Source: Bacteroidales bacterium (GTDB lineage Bacteria; Bacteroidota; Bacteroidia; Bacteroidales; UBA932). Taken from it: a stretch of DNA of 64,000 bases. Numbering within the stretch: the first letter of the stretch is position 1; each line of letters opens with the position of its first letter. Below the pieces are notes generated by a model that saw only the letters and a program-made list of their open reading frames with translations, was not told the origin of the DNA and ran no database searches. The position numbers were made by a program, and so were the translations under genes. The stretch is from positions 1 to 64,000 of the forward strand of contig JAFZFH010000071.1 in assembly GCA_017555965.1 (NCBI GenBank). Reading direction: 5' to 3'. Shown in pieces: positions 5,990-14,447 of this stretch.

Positions 5990-6898
5990 ATGACAAGGAA
6001 GGATATCATTGCAGGGCACCTGGCTGCCTTTATAGCATATGCGATTTTCGGATTCAACATCATCGTGTGTAAAGATCTGACCAGCGGGGAACTTATTCCG
6101 CCACTGGGAATCTTCACGCTCAGGTCGATTGTTGCCGGAGCTCTGTTCTGGATCGTGTCACTCTTCCTTCCGCAGGAGAAGATCGACAGGAAAGACTACA
6201 TTAAGATCTTCGCCGCCTCCATGCTCGGATTCTTCGCATGCCAGATAACATTCCTGACCGGTATCCCGCACATCACCCCGATGGACTGCTCGATAATGAC
6301 TGCCATGTCGCCGATATGCACGATGATAATCGCGGCGATGGTGATCAAGGAACCGATCACGCTGAAGAAGACGGCTGGAGTCGCCATCAGCTTCGCCGGC
6401 ATCATCTACCTGATAATCAACAGAGTGATCGCACCGGGAGGAGTCGCTGAAAGCACGCCGTTCGGAATCATTATGATGATCTTCAATGTACTCAGTTTCT
6501 CGATGTACCTTGGAATCTTCAAGCCTCTGATCGCGAAGTATTCTGTGGTGACATTCATGAAGTGGATCTTCCTTTTTGCAGCGTGCGTTTCAGCTCCGCT
6601 GTCATTCAAAGGCCTTACAGAAGTGGACTGGGCAGGGATCCCGACAATTCAGTATGCCGAACTTGCGTACCTGATAATATGTGCGACATTCGTCAGTTAC
6701 TTCCTTATACCGGTATCGCAGAAACGCATCCGCCCTACCCTAGTCAGCATGTACAGCTATGTGCAGCCGATAATCGCTATAGTGATAAGCATAGTGATAG
6801 GAATGGATGCACTCACATGGCAGAAGGTCATCGCAGCAGCCATGGTGTTCGGCGGAGTAATCATAGTAAGTAAAAGCAGGAAAAATGAGCAACGATAA
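5990..6898 (+). CDS. EamA-family (DMT) transporter
   Basis: The 302-residue inner-membrane protein has about ten hydrophobic segments in two repeated EamA halves (roughly residues 8-140 and 155-295). The family exports or imports amino acids, purines and other metabolites; the substrate cannot be told here. It overlaps the next gene by 14 bases (start of the GAF protein at 6885), so the two are translationally coupled, and it leads a tight run to 7957. Confidence 0.88.
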   Translation: MTRKDIIAGHLAAFIAYAIFGFNIIVCKDLTSGELIPPLGIFTLRSIVAGALFWIVSLFLPQEKIDRKDYIKIFAASMLGFFACQITFLTGIPHITPMDCSIMTAMSPICTMIIAAMVIKEPITLKKTAGVAISFAGIIYLIINRVIAPGGVAESTPFGIIMMIFNVLSFSMYLGIFKPLIAKYSVVTFMKWIFLFAACVSAPLSFKGLTEVDWAGIPTIQYAELAYLIICATFVSYFLIPVSQKRIRPTLVSMYSYVQPIIAIVISIVIGMDALTWQKVIAAAMVFGGVIIVSKSRKNEQR

Positions 6899-7331
6899 GG
6901 AAATCAGATATCAGGAACTCTACAAGCAGATAGAAGGCATCGTCAGCGGAGAAAGCGACCAGATCGCAAACCTGGCCAATACGGCTGCACTGATTCATGA
7001 GGCGTTCGGCTTCTGGTGGACAGGCTTCTATCTTGTGAAAGGGGAACAGCTGGTGCTCGGCCCGTTCCAGGGTCCGGTCGCATGTACACGTATTCCATAT
7101 GGAAAAGGAGTCTGCGGCAGCACATGGCAGAGGAAGGAGACCATCGTCGTACCTGACGTGCACCAATTCCCCGGCCACATCGCATGCAGCAGCCTTTCTC
7201 AAAGCGAAATCGTAGTTCCTATGTTCGACGGCGACTCGGTCTATGCCGTGCTTGACATCGACAGCAAGGAACTGGCAACATTCGACGAGACTGACAAGGT
7301 CTGGCTCGAGAAGATCGTCACACTGCTTTAA
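6885..7331 (+). CDS. msrC: Free methionine-(R)-sulfoxide reductase (GAF fold)
   Basis: The 148-residue single GAF-domain protein carries three cysteines at 67, 77 and 101, with spacing 10 and 24. This is the spacing remembered for the catalytic cysteines of E. coli fRMsr (84, 94, 118). The motifs KGVCGSTW and HIACSSLSQSEIVVP are typical. It reduces free Met-R-sulfoxide in the cytoplasm with thioredoxin. It complements the protein-bound S-epimer reductase MsrA at 2402-2926. It overlaps both neighbours by 14 and 1 bases. Confidence 0.93.
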   Translation: MSNDKEIRYQELYKQIEGIVSGESDQIANLANTAALIHEAFGFWWTGFYLVKGEQLVLGPFQGPVACTRIPYGKGVCGSTWQRKETIVVPDVHQFPGHIACSSLSQSEIVVPMFDGDSVYAVLDIDSKELATFDETDKVWLEKIVTLL

Positions 7332-7957
7332 TGGCAAAGAAGAACATCATATCTGACTTCGGTTCTCTGAAAGGCAAACTCGACTTTTTGGAGAAGACAC
7401 CTCTCGTACAGACCCCTGAACAAAAAACGAAAAGCAAAGCCGAAACCAAAACCTCCAGAGACCGCGAACTGAAAGTCGGCAACAAGGTTGTCCTGATGGA
7501 CTCCGACTTCAGGGGTACGATAGTCTCCCTCGGAAGGACAGTCGGCATAGAACTCGAAGACGGACTGACCATCCAGGCTGCATACGGAGAGTTCGCAGTC
7601 ACAGATGATTCGGAGATCTCTGCCCTGAAGCAGAGCAAGGTTAAGGCAAAGAAGACAGCGGCTCCTGCTGCAAGGCAGACAGCACCTTCCGGCATACTCA
7701 CAGTCGACCTCCATATAGAGGCAATTCCGGGAGGAAGATCGGTCCCGAAAGGCCAGCAGCTTCAGTTCCAGATGGACACATTCAGAAGGATAATCCGCGA
7801 GAACCTGTCCCATAAAGGAATGAAGATCAACTTTGTACACGGAGTCGGAGACGGCATCCTGAAGTCTGCGATAAGGACGGAACTGGACGAAGTCCTTGCA
7901 CTGCGATGCACCTATTCGGTCGGCGATCCGGCAGTGACTGTCGTATCAATCAGATAA
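7331..7957 (+). CDS. DUF2027/Smr-domain protein
   Basis: The 208-residue protein has a short N-terminal linker rich in K, T and E, a KOW/SH3-like beta segment (KVGNKVVLMDSDFRGTIVSL, residues ~48-95), and a C-terminal Smr domain with DLHIEAI and the HGVGDGILKSAI signature (~120-208). Smr domains bind or nick branched DNA or act on RNA in stalled translation. It is the MutS2-type module without the ATPase. The start overlaps the upstream stop by one base (TAATG). Confidence 0.85.
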   Translation: MAKKNIISDFGSLKGKLDFLEKTPLVQTPEQKTKSKAETKTSRDRELKVGNKVVLMDSDFRGTIVSLGRTVGIELEDGLTIQAAYGEFAVTDDSEISALKQSKVKAKKTAAPAARQTAPSGILTVDLHIEAIPGGRSVPKGQQLQFQMDTFRRIIRENLSHKGMKINFVHGVGDGILKSAIRTELDEVLALRCTYSVGDPAVTVVSIR

Positions 7958-7961
7958 TTGC

Positions 7962-7969
7962 TATATTTG
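7962..7969 (+). promoter_or_regulatory. -7 box of GNAT gene
   Basis: TATATTTG ends six bases before the ATG at 7975, so the GNAT mRNA would be nearly leaderless. It supports 7975 as the start rather than 7906. Confidence 0.45.
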
Positions 7970-7974
7970 TAAAT

Positions 7975-8475
7975 ATGTACATCAGACAGGCGACATATTC
8001 CGACCTCGGACGACTGATGGAGATATTCGAAGGCGCAAAGAAGATAATGCGCGACAGCGGAAATCTCCAACAGTGGAATGACGGTTATCCGACTGAAGAT
8101 GTCGTGATGAAGGACATCGGATCGGGATGCTGCAAGGTCCTTTGCGAGGGCGGGACAATCCTCGGAACGATGGCTTTGATTCCTGGTCCTGACCCGACAT
8201 ATTCATACATCGAAGGCAGATGGCCGGACGAAGATCCGTACTATGTGATCCATAGGATCGCGACCTGCGCCCCAGGCAGAAATATCGGAAGGACGATGTT
8301 AGACTGGGCGTTCGCACACATCAAGGAACAGGGATACGGAGTCATCAGGATCGACACCCACAGGGACAACTGCATCATGAAGCACATACTGACAAAATAC
8401 GGGTTCTCGATGTGCGGAGTGATCTACCTTGAGAGCGGAGATCCCAGAGATGCCTACCACAAGAAAACACACTAA
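7975..8475 (+). CDS. GNAT-family N-acetyltransferase
   Basis: The 166-residue product begins MYIRQATYSDLGRLMEIF, a standard GNAT start. It has a divergent acetyl-CoA loop (RIATCAPGRNIGRTML in place of the usual R/QxxGxG/A run), then IRIDTHRDNCIMKHILTKYGF, where the N-x-x-M-x-x-x-L-x-x-x-GF pattern marks the acceptor side. The acceptor substrate is unknown. It is followed 12 bases later by the flavodoxin lipoprotein gene. Confidence 0.88.
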   Translation: MYIRQATYSDLGRLMEIFEGAKKIMRDSGNLQQWNDGYPTEDVVMKDIGSGCCKVLCEGGTILGTMALIPGPDPTYSYIEGRWPDEDPYYVIHRIATCAPGRNIGRTMLDWAFAHIKEQGYGVIRIDTHRDNCIMKHILTKYGFSMCGVIYLESGDPRDAYHKKTH

Positions 8476-8487
8476 ACAGACTATAAT

Positions 8488-9276
8488 ATGAGAAAGATCA
8501 TGATTTTGGCAGCTGCATTGCTTATGGCAGTTGCATGCGGACAGACAAAAGAGCAGAAGACTCTTGTACTCTACTACTCGCAGACAGGTACCACACAGGT
8601 GGTTGCTGAGGCTATCCAGCAGAACCTCGGAGCAGACATCGAGGCAATCGCCCTTGTCAACCCATATGACGGAGACTACGGCAGCACTATCGCAAGAGGA
8701 CAGAAGGAGATGCAGGAAAATGCATATCCTGAGCTTCTTCCTATCCAGGCTGACCTCAGCGCATACGATGTAGTTTTCATCGGCTTCCCTATCTGGTTCG
8801 GAACTTATGCCAACCCTATCGAGACACTCCTCAACACTGTGGACTTCAGCGGTAAGACAGTCGTTCCTTTCTGCACATTCGGAAGCGGCGGACTCAACAC
8901 AAGCTCAGATGCGGTAAAGGCGAAACTTGCTGATTCTAAGGTTCTTCCAGGCTATGGCGTACGCGCTGCACGTATCGGTGCTGCAGCAGAAGAGGTGAAG
9001 AGATTCCTACTCGAAGGCGGATTCATCGAGGGTGAGTTCGAGGCTTATGAGGCTTTCTCAGAGACTCGTCCTGCAACAGAAGAGGAAGTTGCAATCTTCG
9101 ATGCAGCTGTAAGCACATACCCTATGATTCAGGCGAAGGCGACAGAAGTTGCATCACGTCCTATCCCTACAGGAACCGAGTACATCTTCACAGCTCAGGA
9201 CCGTCAGAGCACAGTCCGGATCTATGTTCTCGCAGAGGAAGGAAAGGCTCCTGAGTTCACACAGGTCCTCAGATAA
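8488..9276 (+). CDS. Flavodoxin-family lipoprotein
   Basis: The 262-residue protein has a lipoprotein signal (lipobox AVAC, Cys17) and then a flavodoxin fold: the FMN phosphate loop YYSQTGTT, the PIWFGTYANP loop and TFGSGGLN. The C-terminal ~60 residues form an extra small domain. Membrane-anchored flavodoxins outside the cytoplasm are common in Bacteroidota gut bacteria, with uncertain partners. Codons are strongly biased (many CCT, TCT, GAG), suggesting high expression. Confidence 0.87.
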   Translation: MRKIMILAAALLMAVACGQTKEQKTLVLYYSQTGTTQVVAEAIQQNLGADIEAIALVNPYDGDYGSTIARGQKEMQENAYPELLPIQADLSAYDVVFIGFPIWFGTYANPIETLLNTVDFSGKTVVPFCTFGSGGLNTSSDAVKAKLADSKVLPGYGVRAARIGAAAEEVKRFLLEGGFIEGEFEAYEAFSETRPATEEEVAIFDAAVSTYPMIQAKATEVASRPIPTGTEYIFTAQDRQSTVRIYVLAEEGKAPEFTQVLR

Positions 9277-9305
9277 TCGGACTAAATACAGAAAAATACA
9301 AGTCG

Positions 9306-9345
9306 TAAGCGGCTGGGTGCAGATAAGGTGGCACTCAGCCGCTTA
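9306..9345 (+). promoter_or_regulatory. Strong hairpin upstream of gadB
   Basis: Arms TAAGCGGCTG.GTGC and GCAC.CAGCCGCTTA (14 pairs with one mismatch) enclose AGATAAGGTG. There is no T run after it, so it is not a plain terminator. It lies 51 bases before the gadB start, either ending the flavodoxin mRNA or sitting in the gadB leader. Confidence 0.5.
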
Positions 9346-9395
9346 TGGCATACTTTGTGACCTCCTCACCGGACAATTTATAAACATTTTAAATT

Positions 9396-10808
9396 ATGAA
9401 GACAAATGTAAAACATCCGGATGATGGAGACATCATTTTTGGTTCTCAACAAATGAGAGAACCGGCGCCGGCGGAATTCATCCCGACTCATGGTACCCCT
9501 GCAGAAACGGCATACCAGATGGTGAAGGACGAGACGTTCCCACAGACGCAGCCGCGACTTAACCTCGCGACCTTCGTCACCACCTATATGGACGACTTCG
9601 GTACACGACTGATGAATGAAGCGGTGGGAATAAACTATATAGACGAGACCGAATATCCACGCGTGGCCGTCATGTGCGGCCGTTGCATAAATATGGTCGC
9701 GAACATGTGGAACAGCCCGGAAAAGGGCGATTGGAAGACAGGTGCGGTCGGCATCGGTTCTTCGGAGGCATGTATGTTGGGCGGCGTGGCCGCATGGTTG
9801 AGATGGCGCGAGCGCAGAAAGGCAGCTGGCAAACCGTATGACAAGCCTAACCTCGTCATGAGCACTGCCTACCAGGTCGTATGGGAAAAGTTCTGCCAGC
9901 TGTGGCAGATCGAGATGCGTACGGTGCCTATAACCCACAGACATCCGACCCTCAACATAGCTGAAGCTATAAAGATGTGCGACGAAAACACCATCTGCAT
10001 CGTACCGATAGCCGGTGTGACATGGACCGGAATGAACGACGACATCGAAGCGCTTAACGACGCACTTGAAGAGTACAACGCAAAGACCGGATACGACGTT
10101 CCGATCCATGTGGACGCGGCTTCGGGCGGATTCATCCTTCCTTTCCTCTACACCGACAAACGATGGGACTTCCGTCTCAAATGGGTACTCTCCATTTCGA
10201 CATCGGGACATAAATATGGCCTGGTATATCCGGGCCTCGGATGGGTCATATGGAAAGACAAGACCTTCCTTCCGAAGGACATGGCTTTCAGCGTGAACTA
10301 TCTCGGTGCGAACATCACTCAGGTGGGTCTCAACTTCTCACGTCCTGCAGCACAGATTCTCGGACAGTACTACAACTTCATCCACCTCGGATTCGAAGGT
10401 TACAAGGCGATCCACACCAACTCCATGGAGATCGCGAAGTACTGCCACGATGCCATCGGCAAGATGCCGTGCTTCAGCAACTACTCTAAGAAGCTCGAAA
10501 ATCCTCTCTTCATCTGGTCACTGAATCCTGAGTATGAGAAGAAGGCAAACTGGACCCTCTTTGACCTCCAGGACAAGCTCATGCAGAGCGGCTGGATGGT
10601 TCCGGCTTACACGATGCCGAAGGATATCGAGGACATGGTGGTGATGCGAATTGTTGTCCGTCAGGGTATGTCGCGCGATATGGCGGACATGCTAATCGAA
10701 GACATCAGCAACGCTGTGGAGGAACTCGAGAAGCTTGAATACCCTACCCCAACCTGCATAGCGGCCCGCAAGAGCCAGAAGCAGAAAGGTAAGGTCTACA
10801 CCCACTGA
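9396..10808 (+). CDS. gadB: Glutamate decarboxylase GadB
   Basis: The 470-residue PLP enzyme has HVDAASGGFILPF and STSGHKYG with the PLP-binding Lys273. It converts glutamate to GABA with uptake of one cytoplasmic proton. The length matches E. coli GadB (466). It ends in a histidine (KVYTH), which may play the part of the E. coli C-terminal His that closes the site at neutral pH; that is inference. The antiporter gene follows 25 bases later, giving the usual acid-resistance pair. Confidence 0.96.
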   Translation: MKTNVKHPDDGDIIFGSQQMREPAPAEFIPTHGTPAETAYQMVKDETFPQTQPRLNLATFVTTYMDDFGTRLMNEAVGINYIDETEYPRVAVMCGRCINMVANMWNSPEKGDWKTGAVGIGSSEACMLGGVAAWLRWRERRKAAGKPYDKPNLVMSTAYQVVWEKFCQLWQIEMRTVPITHRHPTLNIAEAIKMCDENTICIVPIAGVTWTGMNDDIEALNDALEEYNAKTGYDVPIHVDAASGGFILPFLYTDKRWDFRLKWVLSISTSGHKYGLVYPGLGWVIWKDKTFLPKDMAFSVNYLGANITQVGLNFSRPAAQILGQYYNFIHLGFEGYKAIHTNSMEIAKYCHDAIGKMPCFSNYSKKLENPLFIWSLNPEYEKKANWTLFDLQDKLMQSGWMVPAYTMPKDIEDMVVMRIVVRQGMSRDMADMLIEDISNAVEELEKLEYPTPTCIAARKSQKQKGKVYTH

Positions 10809-10833
10809 CGTTTCACAATAAAACGAACGAACC

Positions 10834-12312
10834 ATGAAGACACAGAATGGAAATACAGGCAAGGCGTTCAAGCTCAGCGTCGCGACCCTTGCGATCATGA
10901 ACATCACGGCGGTAGTCAGCCTCAGAGGTCTGCCGTCGGAGGCTATATACGGCCTTTCATCTGCATTCTATTATCTGTTCGCCGCCATCGTATTCCTTAT
11001 CCCGACCTCGATGGTTGCCGCAGAGCTGGCCGCAATGTTTTCTGACAAGCAGGGCGGTGTCTTCAGATGGGTAGGCGAAGCATTCGGCCCGAAGACTGGA
11101 TTCCTTGCGATATGGCTGCAATGGATCGAATCGACCATCTGGTACCCTACCGTCCTTACATTCGGCGCGGTATCGATCGCATATATCGGACTCAACGACG
11201 TCTCTGATGCCGCGCTTGCTTCGAACAAGATGTTTACCTTGATTACAGTCCTTGCAATTTACTGGGCCGCCACCTTCATCGCCCTCAAAGGCCTTGACTG
11301 GGTCGGAAGGATCAGCAAATGGGGCGGTATGATAGGTACCATCATTCCTGCCGGACTGCTCATCATACTGGGTATCATATACATATCGACAGGCGGACAC
11401 AACTACATGGACATGTCGCAGGGATTCTTCCCTGACCTGACGAAGTTCGACAACCTCGTCCTTGCGAGCAGCATCTTCCTGTTCTATGCGGGTATGGAGA
11501 TGATGGGTGTGCATGTGATGGATGTGAACAACCCGTCGAAGAACTATCCGAAGGCGATCATCATCGGTTCGCTTGCGACCGTATGTATCTTCGTTCTCGG
11601 AACATTCGCACTCGGATTCATCATCCCGGCAAAGGACATCAATCTGACTCAGTCTCTGCTGATCGGATTTGACAATTATTTCAGACATTTCCATATGGCA
11701 TGGGCCGGTCCGCTTATCGCGGTCGCATTGATGTTCGGAGTGCTTGCCAGCGTCCTCACATGGGTCGCAGGTCCTTCGAAGGGTATCTTCACCGTCGGAA
11801 AGGCCGGATATCTTCCTCCGTTCTTCCAACGTACCAACAGCCATGGTGTACAGCGCAACATCCTCCTGGTCCAGGGCGGAATCGTCACATTGCTTTCGCT
11901 TCTGTTCGTGGTGATGCCTTCGGTGCAGTCGTTCTACCAGATCCTCTCGCAGCTGACCATCCTGCTGTACCTTATAATGTACATGCTGATGTTTGCTGCG
12001 GCGATAGTCCTGCGCTACAAGATGAAGGACTCCCCTCGCCCGTTCAGACTCGGCAAGGGCAACGGACTGATGTGGCTGATAGGTGTAGTCGGATTTGCGG
12101 GATCTCTTCTGGCATTCGTGCTCAGTTTCATTCCTCCGGGACAGATCCAGACAGGAAGCAGCGCGGTGTGGTATTCGGTACTGGTAGCAGGATGCGTGGT
12201 GATGGTGGTCATTCCTTATGTGATTTATGCCATGAGAAAGCCGTCTTGGCGTGACCCTAAGGCAGATTTTGCCCCGTTCCACTGGGAAAGAACCAATAGT
12301 GATGGAAATTGA
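10834..12312 (+). CDS. gadC: Glutamate/GABA antiporter (GadC-like, APC family)
   Basis: The 492-residue inner-membrane protein has about 12 hydrophobic segments and the APC amino-acid antiporter signatures (ITAVVSLRGLPSEA near the start, IESTIWYP, ASSIFLFYAGMEMMGVHVMD). It exchanges external glutamate for internal GABA. The charged C-terminal tail after ~residue 470 is shorter than the E. coli C-plug. It is co-transcribed with gadB; no glutaminase gene lies between or next to them. Confidence 0.93.
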   Translation: MKTQNGNTGKAFKLSVATLAIMNITAVVSLRGLPSEAIYGLSSAFYYLFAAIVFLIPTSMVAAELAAMFSDKQGGVFRWVGEAFGPKTGFLAIWLQWIESTIWYPTVLTFGAVSIAYIGLNDVSDAALASNKMFTLITVLAIYWAATFIALKGLDWVGRISKWGGMIGTIIPAGLLIILGIIYISTGGHNYMDMSQGFFPDLTKFDNLVLASSIFLFYAGMEMMGVHVMDVNNPSKNYPKAIIIGSLATVCIFVLGTFALGFIIPAKDINLTQSLLIGFDNYFRHFHMAWAGPLIAVALMFGVLASVLTWVAGPSKGIFTVGKAGYLPPFFQRTNSHGVQRNILLVQGGIVTLLSLLFVVMPSVQSFYQILSQLTILLYLIMYMLMFAAAIVLRYKMKDSPRPFRLGKGNGLMWLIGVVGFAGSLLAFVLSFIPPGQIQTGSSAVWYSVLVAGCVVMVVIPYVIYAMRKPSWRDPKADFAPFHWERTNSDGN

Positions 12313-12347
12313 TTCGGAAAATGCCTTTCTATATTCATAAAAAAGGT

Positions 12348-12355
12348 TATTTTTG
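12348..12355 (+). promoter_or_regulatory. -7 box of DUF4380 gene
   Basis: TATTTTTG, 24 bases before the ATG at 12380, in an A/T-rich leader. Confidence 0.45.
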
Positions 12356-12379
12356 CATTAATTAAAAATCACTAAAACA

Positions 12380-13264
12380 ATGAAAAAGGTATTAATATCA
12401 CTGCTTGCAGTTCTCGGCCTGGGAAGCATGGCGCTTTCAGCTCAGACAATCAACACTCTCGAAAACGGAAAGTACAGCGTTTCTGTAGGCGAGGTTACAC
12501 TTACAGTTGACGCCTCTAAGGGAGGTAAGGTTGTTTCTTACAAACTCAATGACAATGAGGTTCTCTCACAGACACGTATGCCGAACTCTTTCGGAAGTAC
12601 ATTCTGGACAAGCCCTCAGTCAGAGTGGAACTGGCCACCTGTAGCAGAGTATGATACCAAGCCTTTCGAAGCAGAGGTAAAGGACGGCGTTCTCGTTCTT
12701 ACAGGACAGAAGTCTGAGCGTTTCGGTTACCGCGTACTCAAGGAGTTCAGCGCAGACGCTAAGGACAACGCTATCGTCATCAAGTACACCATCGTGAACG
12801 AGTCAGGCGAGACACGCAAGGTCGCTCCTTGGGAGATTTCACGAGTTCCTAACGGAGGTATCCTCTTCTTCGACGCTAAGGAAGCTACTCCGGCAAACAA
12901 CATGAAGGGCCTTCCTTTCACATATGAGAAGGACGCTGCATGGTATGTAATGGATGAGGACAGCGCAAACAGAAAGATCAACGCTGACGGTAAGGGATGG
13001 CTTGCATTCTGCAACAACGGTCTCCTCTTCGTGAAGAAGTTCCAGGACCTCAAACCTTCAGAGCCAGCTCCGGCAGAGGCTGAGATCCAGATCTATGCAA
13101 ACCCAGGCAAGACTTTCGTAGAGATCGAGGAGCAGGGCGCATACACAACTCTCGAGCCAGGTGCAAAAGTTGACTGGACAGTACGTTGGTACCTCGTTCC
13201 TACTGACGAGGCTGCAGTTCCTTCAAAGTCACTCCTTAAGAAAGCCCTTCAGATCGTCAAATAG
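12380..13264 (+). CDS. Secreted DUF4380-family protein
   Basis: The 294-residue protein has a signal peptide (cut after LSAQ, ~residue 22) and an all-beta body resembling DUF4380 and aldose-epimerase-like sandwiches: GGKVVSYKLNDNEVLSQ, STFWTSPQSEWNWPP, VAPWEISRVPNGG. These folds often bind sugars. A catalytic role cannot be assigned. Codon use is highly biased, so expression is probably high. The next gene starts 10 bases after it. Confidence 0.72.
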   Translation: MKKVLISLLAVLGLGSMALSAQTINTLENGKYSVSVGEVTLTVDASKGGKVVSYKLNDNEVLSQTRMPNSFGSTFWTSPQSEWNWPPVAEYDTKPFEAEVKDGVLVLTGQKSERFGYRVLKEFSADAKDNAIVIKYTIVNESGETRKVAPWEISRVPNGGILFFDAKEATPANNMKGLPFTYEKDAAWYVMDEDSANRKINADGKGWLAFCNNGLLFVKKFQDLKPSEPAPAEAEIQIYANPGKTFVEIEEQGAYTTLEPGAKVDWTVRWYLVPTDEAAVPSKSLLKKALQIVK

Positions 13265-13274
13265 TATTTGAGAA

Positions 13275-14417
13275 GTGAAGGCACTTAAAAAGATTTTCGG
13301 CAAGATACCGTCTGGTGTTTATTGTCTGATCATAGTATTCGGCATATTTGCATTCCCTGCAATGAAGATGGGAACAGCAAATATGCTGAATACCGTTATG
13401 AATACCGCTCATGACCTGCTGCTCAACACTGTATTCTACATCATGGCCATCTGTGTCGTTACAGGAGCATTGGGAGGAATCCTTATGGAGTTCGGAGTGG
13501 TAAAGCTTCTTGAGAAGCTTCTTAAACCTCTGATGAAGCCTCTGTTCAACCTTCCGGGCGTTGCTTCGCTCGGTGCGGTGATGACCTTCCTTTCTGACAA
13601 TCCTGCCATCATCGCTCTTGCGCAGGACAAGAAGTTCAGCAAGTATTTCAAGAAATATCAGCTCATCTCGCTGACCAATTTCGGTACAGCGTTCGGTATG
13701 GGTCTGCTTGTGATCGTGTTCATGGTCGGCCAAGGCTATTATGCAGAGCCGTTCATCGGACTTTTCGGAGCAATCTGCGGATGTATCGTGTCGACAAGAC
13801 TCATGCAGCGCTTCATTCTCAAAAGCCATCCTAACTTCAAGCACGAAGAGGTATATGAAGTAGAAATGGTTGAAACAGAGGTGGTGGCATCAGAAGAGAA
13901 GCCTATGTTCCAGCGAATTCTCGACGCCCTTCTTGACGGCGGAAAGTCTGGTGTAAGTGTGGGTCTTGCCATCATCCCTGGAGTTCTGATCATCTCTACA
14001 TTCATCATGATCCTCACATTCGGTCCTTCAGCAGACGGTGCATATACAGGCGCCGCTTATGAGGGAGTCGAGGCTCTTCCTGCACTCGGAAGCAAGCTCA
14101 GCTTCGTGTTCGAGTGGCTGTTCGGCTTCTCTGACCCTCACCTGATCGCCTTCCCTATCACAGCATTGGGAGCAGTAGGTGCGGCCCTCGGTCTCGTTCC
14201 GAACTTCATATCTGCAGGTTGGGTGGACGGAAATGCTATCGCAGTGTTCACAGCCATCGGTATGTGCTGGAGCGGTTACCTCAGCACACACACCGCTATG
14301 CTTGACGCTCTTGGATACCGCAACCTCACTTCAAAGGCCATCCTGGCCCACACAATCGGAGGAATAGTTGCAGCTGTCATCGCACATTGGAGCTTCGTTC
14401 TCTATTCGCTTATCTAA
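13275..14417 (+). CDS. Nucleoside-recognition (Gate) domain membrane protein
   Basis: The 380-residue inner-membrane protein starts with GTG at 13275 and has about nine hydrophobic segments. A charged cytoplasmic stretch (~residues 185-215, KHEEVYEVEMVETEVVASEE) splits two halves. The pattern (MEFGVVKLLEKLLKPLM, TFLSDNPAIIALAQD, SDPHLIAFPITALGAVG) matches Gate-domain proteins of the CD0519/CD1768 type. Transport is likely, but the substrate is unknown. It sits in the 12380-18121 run. Confidence 0.7.
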   Translation: MKALKKIFGKIPSGVYCLIIVFGIFAFPAMKMGTANMLNTVMNTAHDLLLNTVFYIMAICVVTGALGGILMEFGVVKLLEKLLKPLMKPLFNLPGVASLGAVMTFLSDNPAIIALAQDKKFSKYFKKYQLISLTNFGTAFGMGLLVIVFMVGQGYYAEPFIGLFGAICGCIVSTRLMQRFILKSHPNFKHEEVYEVEMVETEVVASEEKPMFQRILDALLDGGKSGVSVGLAIIPGVLIISTFIMILTFGPSADGAYTGAAYEGVEALPALGSKLSFVFEWLFGFSDPHLIAFPITALGAVGAALGLVPNFISAGWVDGNAIAVFTAIGMCWSGYLSTHTAMLDALGYRNLTSKAILAHTIGGIVAAVIAHWSFVLYSLI

Positions 14418-14447
14418 ACTATACATCATAAATTCAAACTATAGAAA

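Noticed and set aside
10957-12282. A 441-codon open frame on the minus strand
   Set aside because: It lies fully antisense to gadC. The product is a low-complexity string rich in H, R, D and E with no family features, as expected for the mirror frame of a membrane protein gene.
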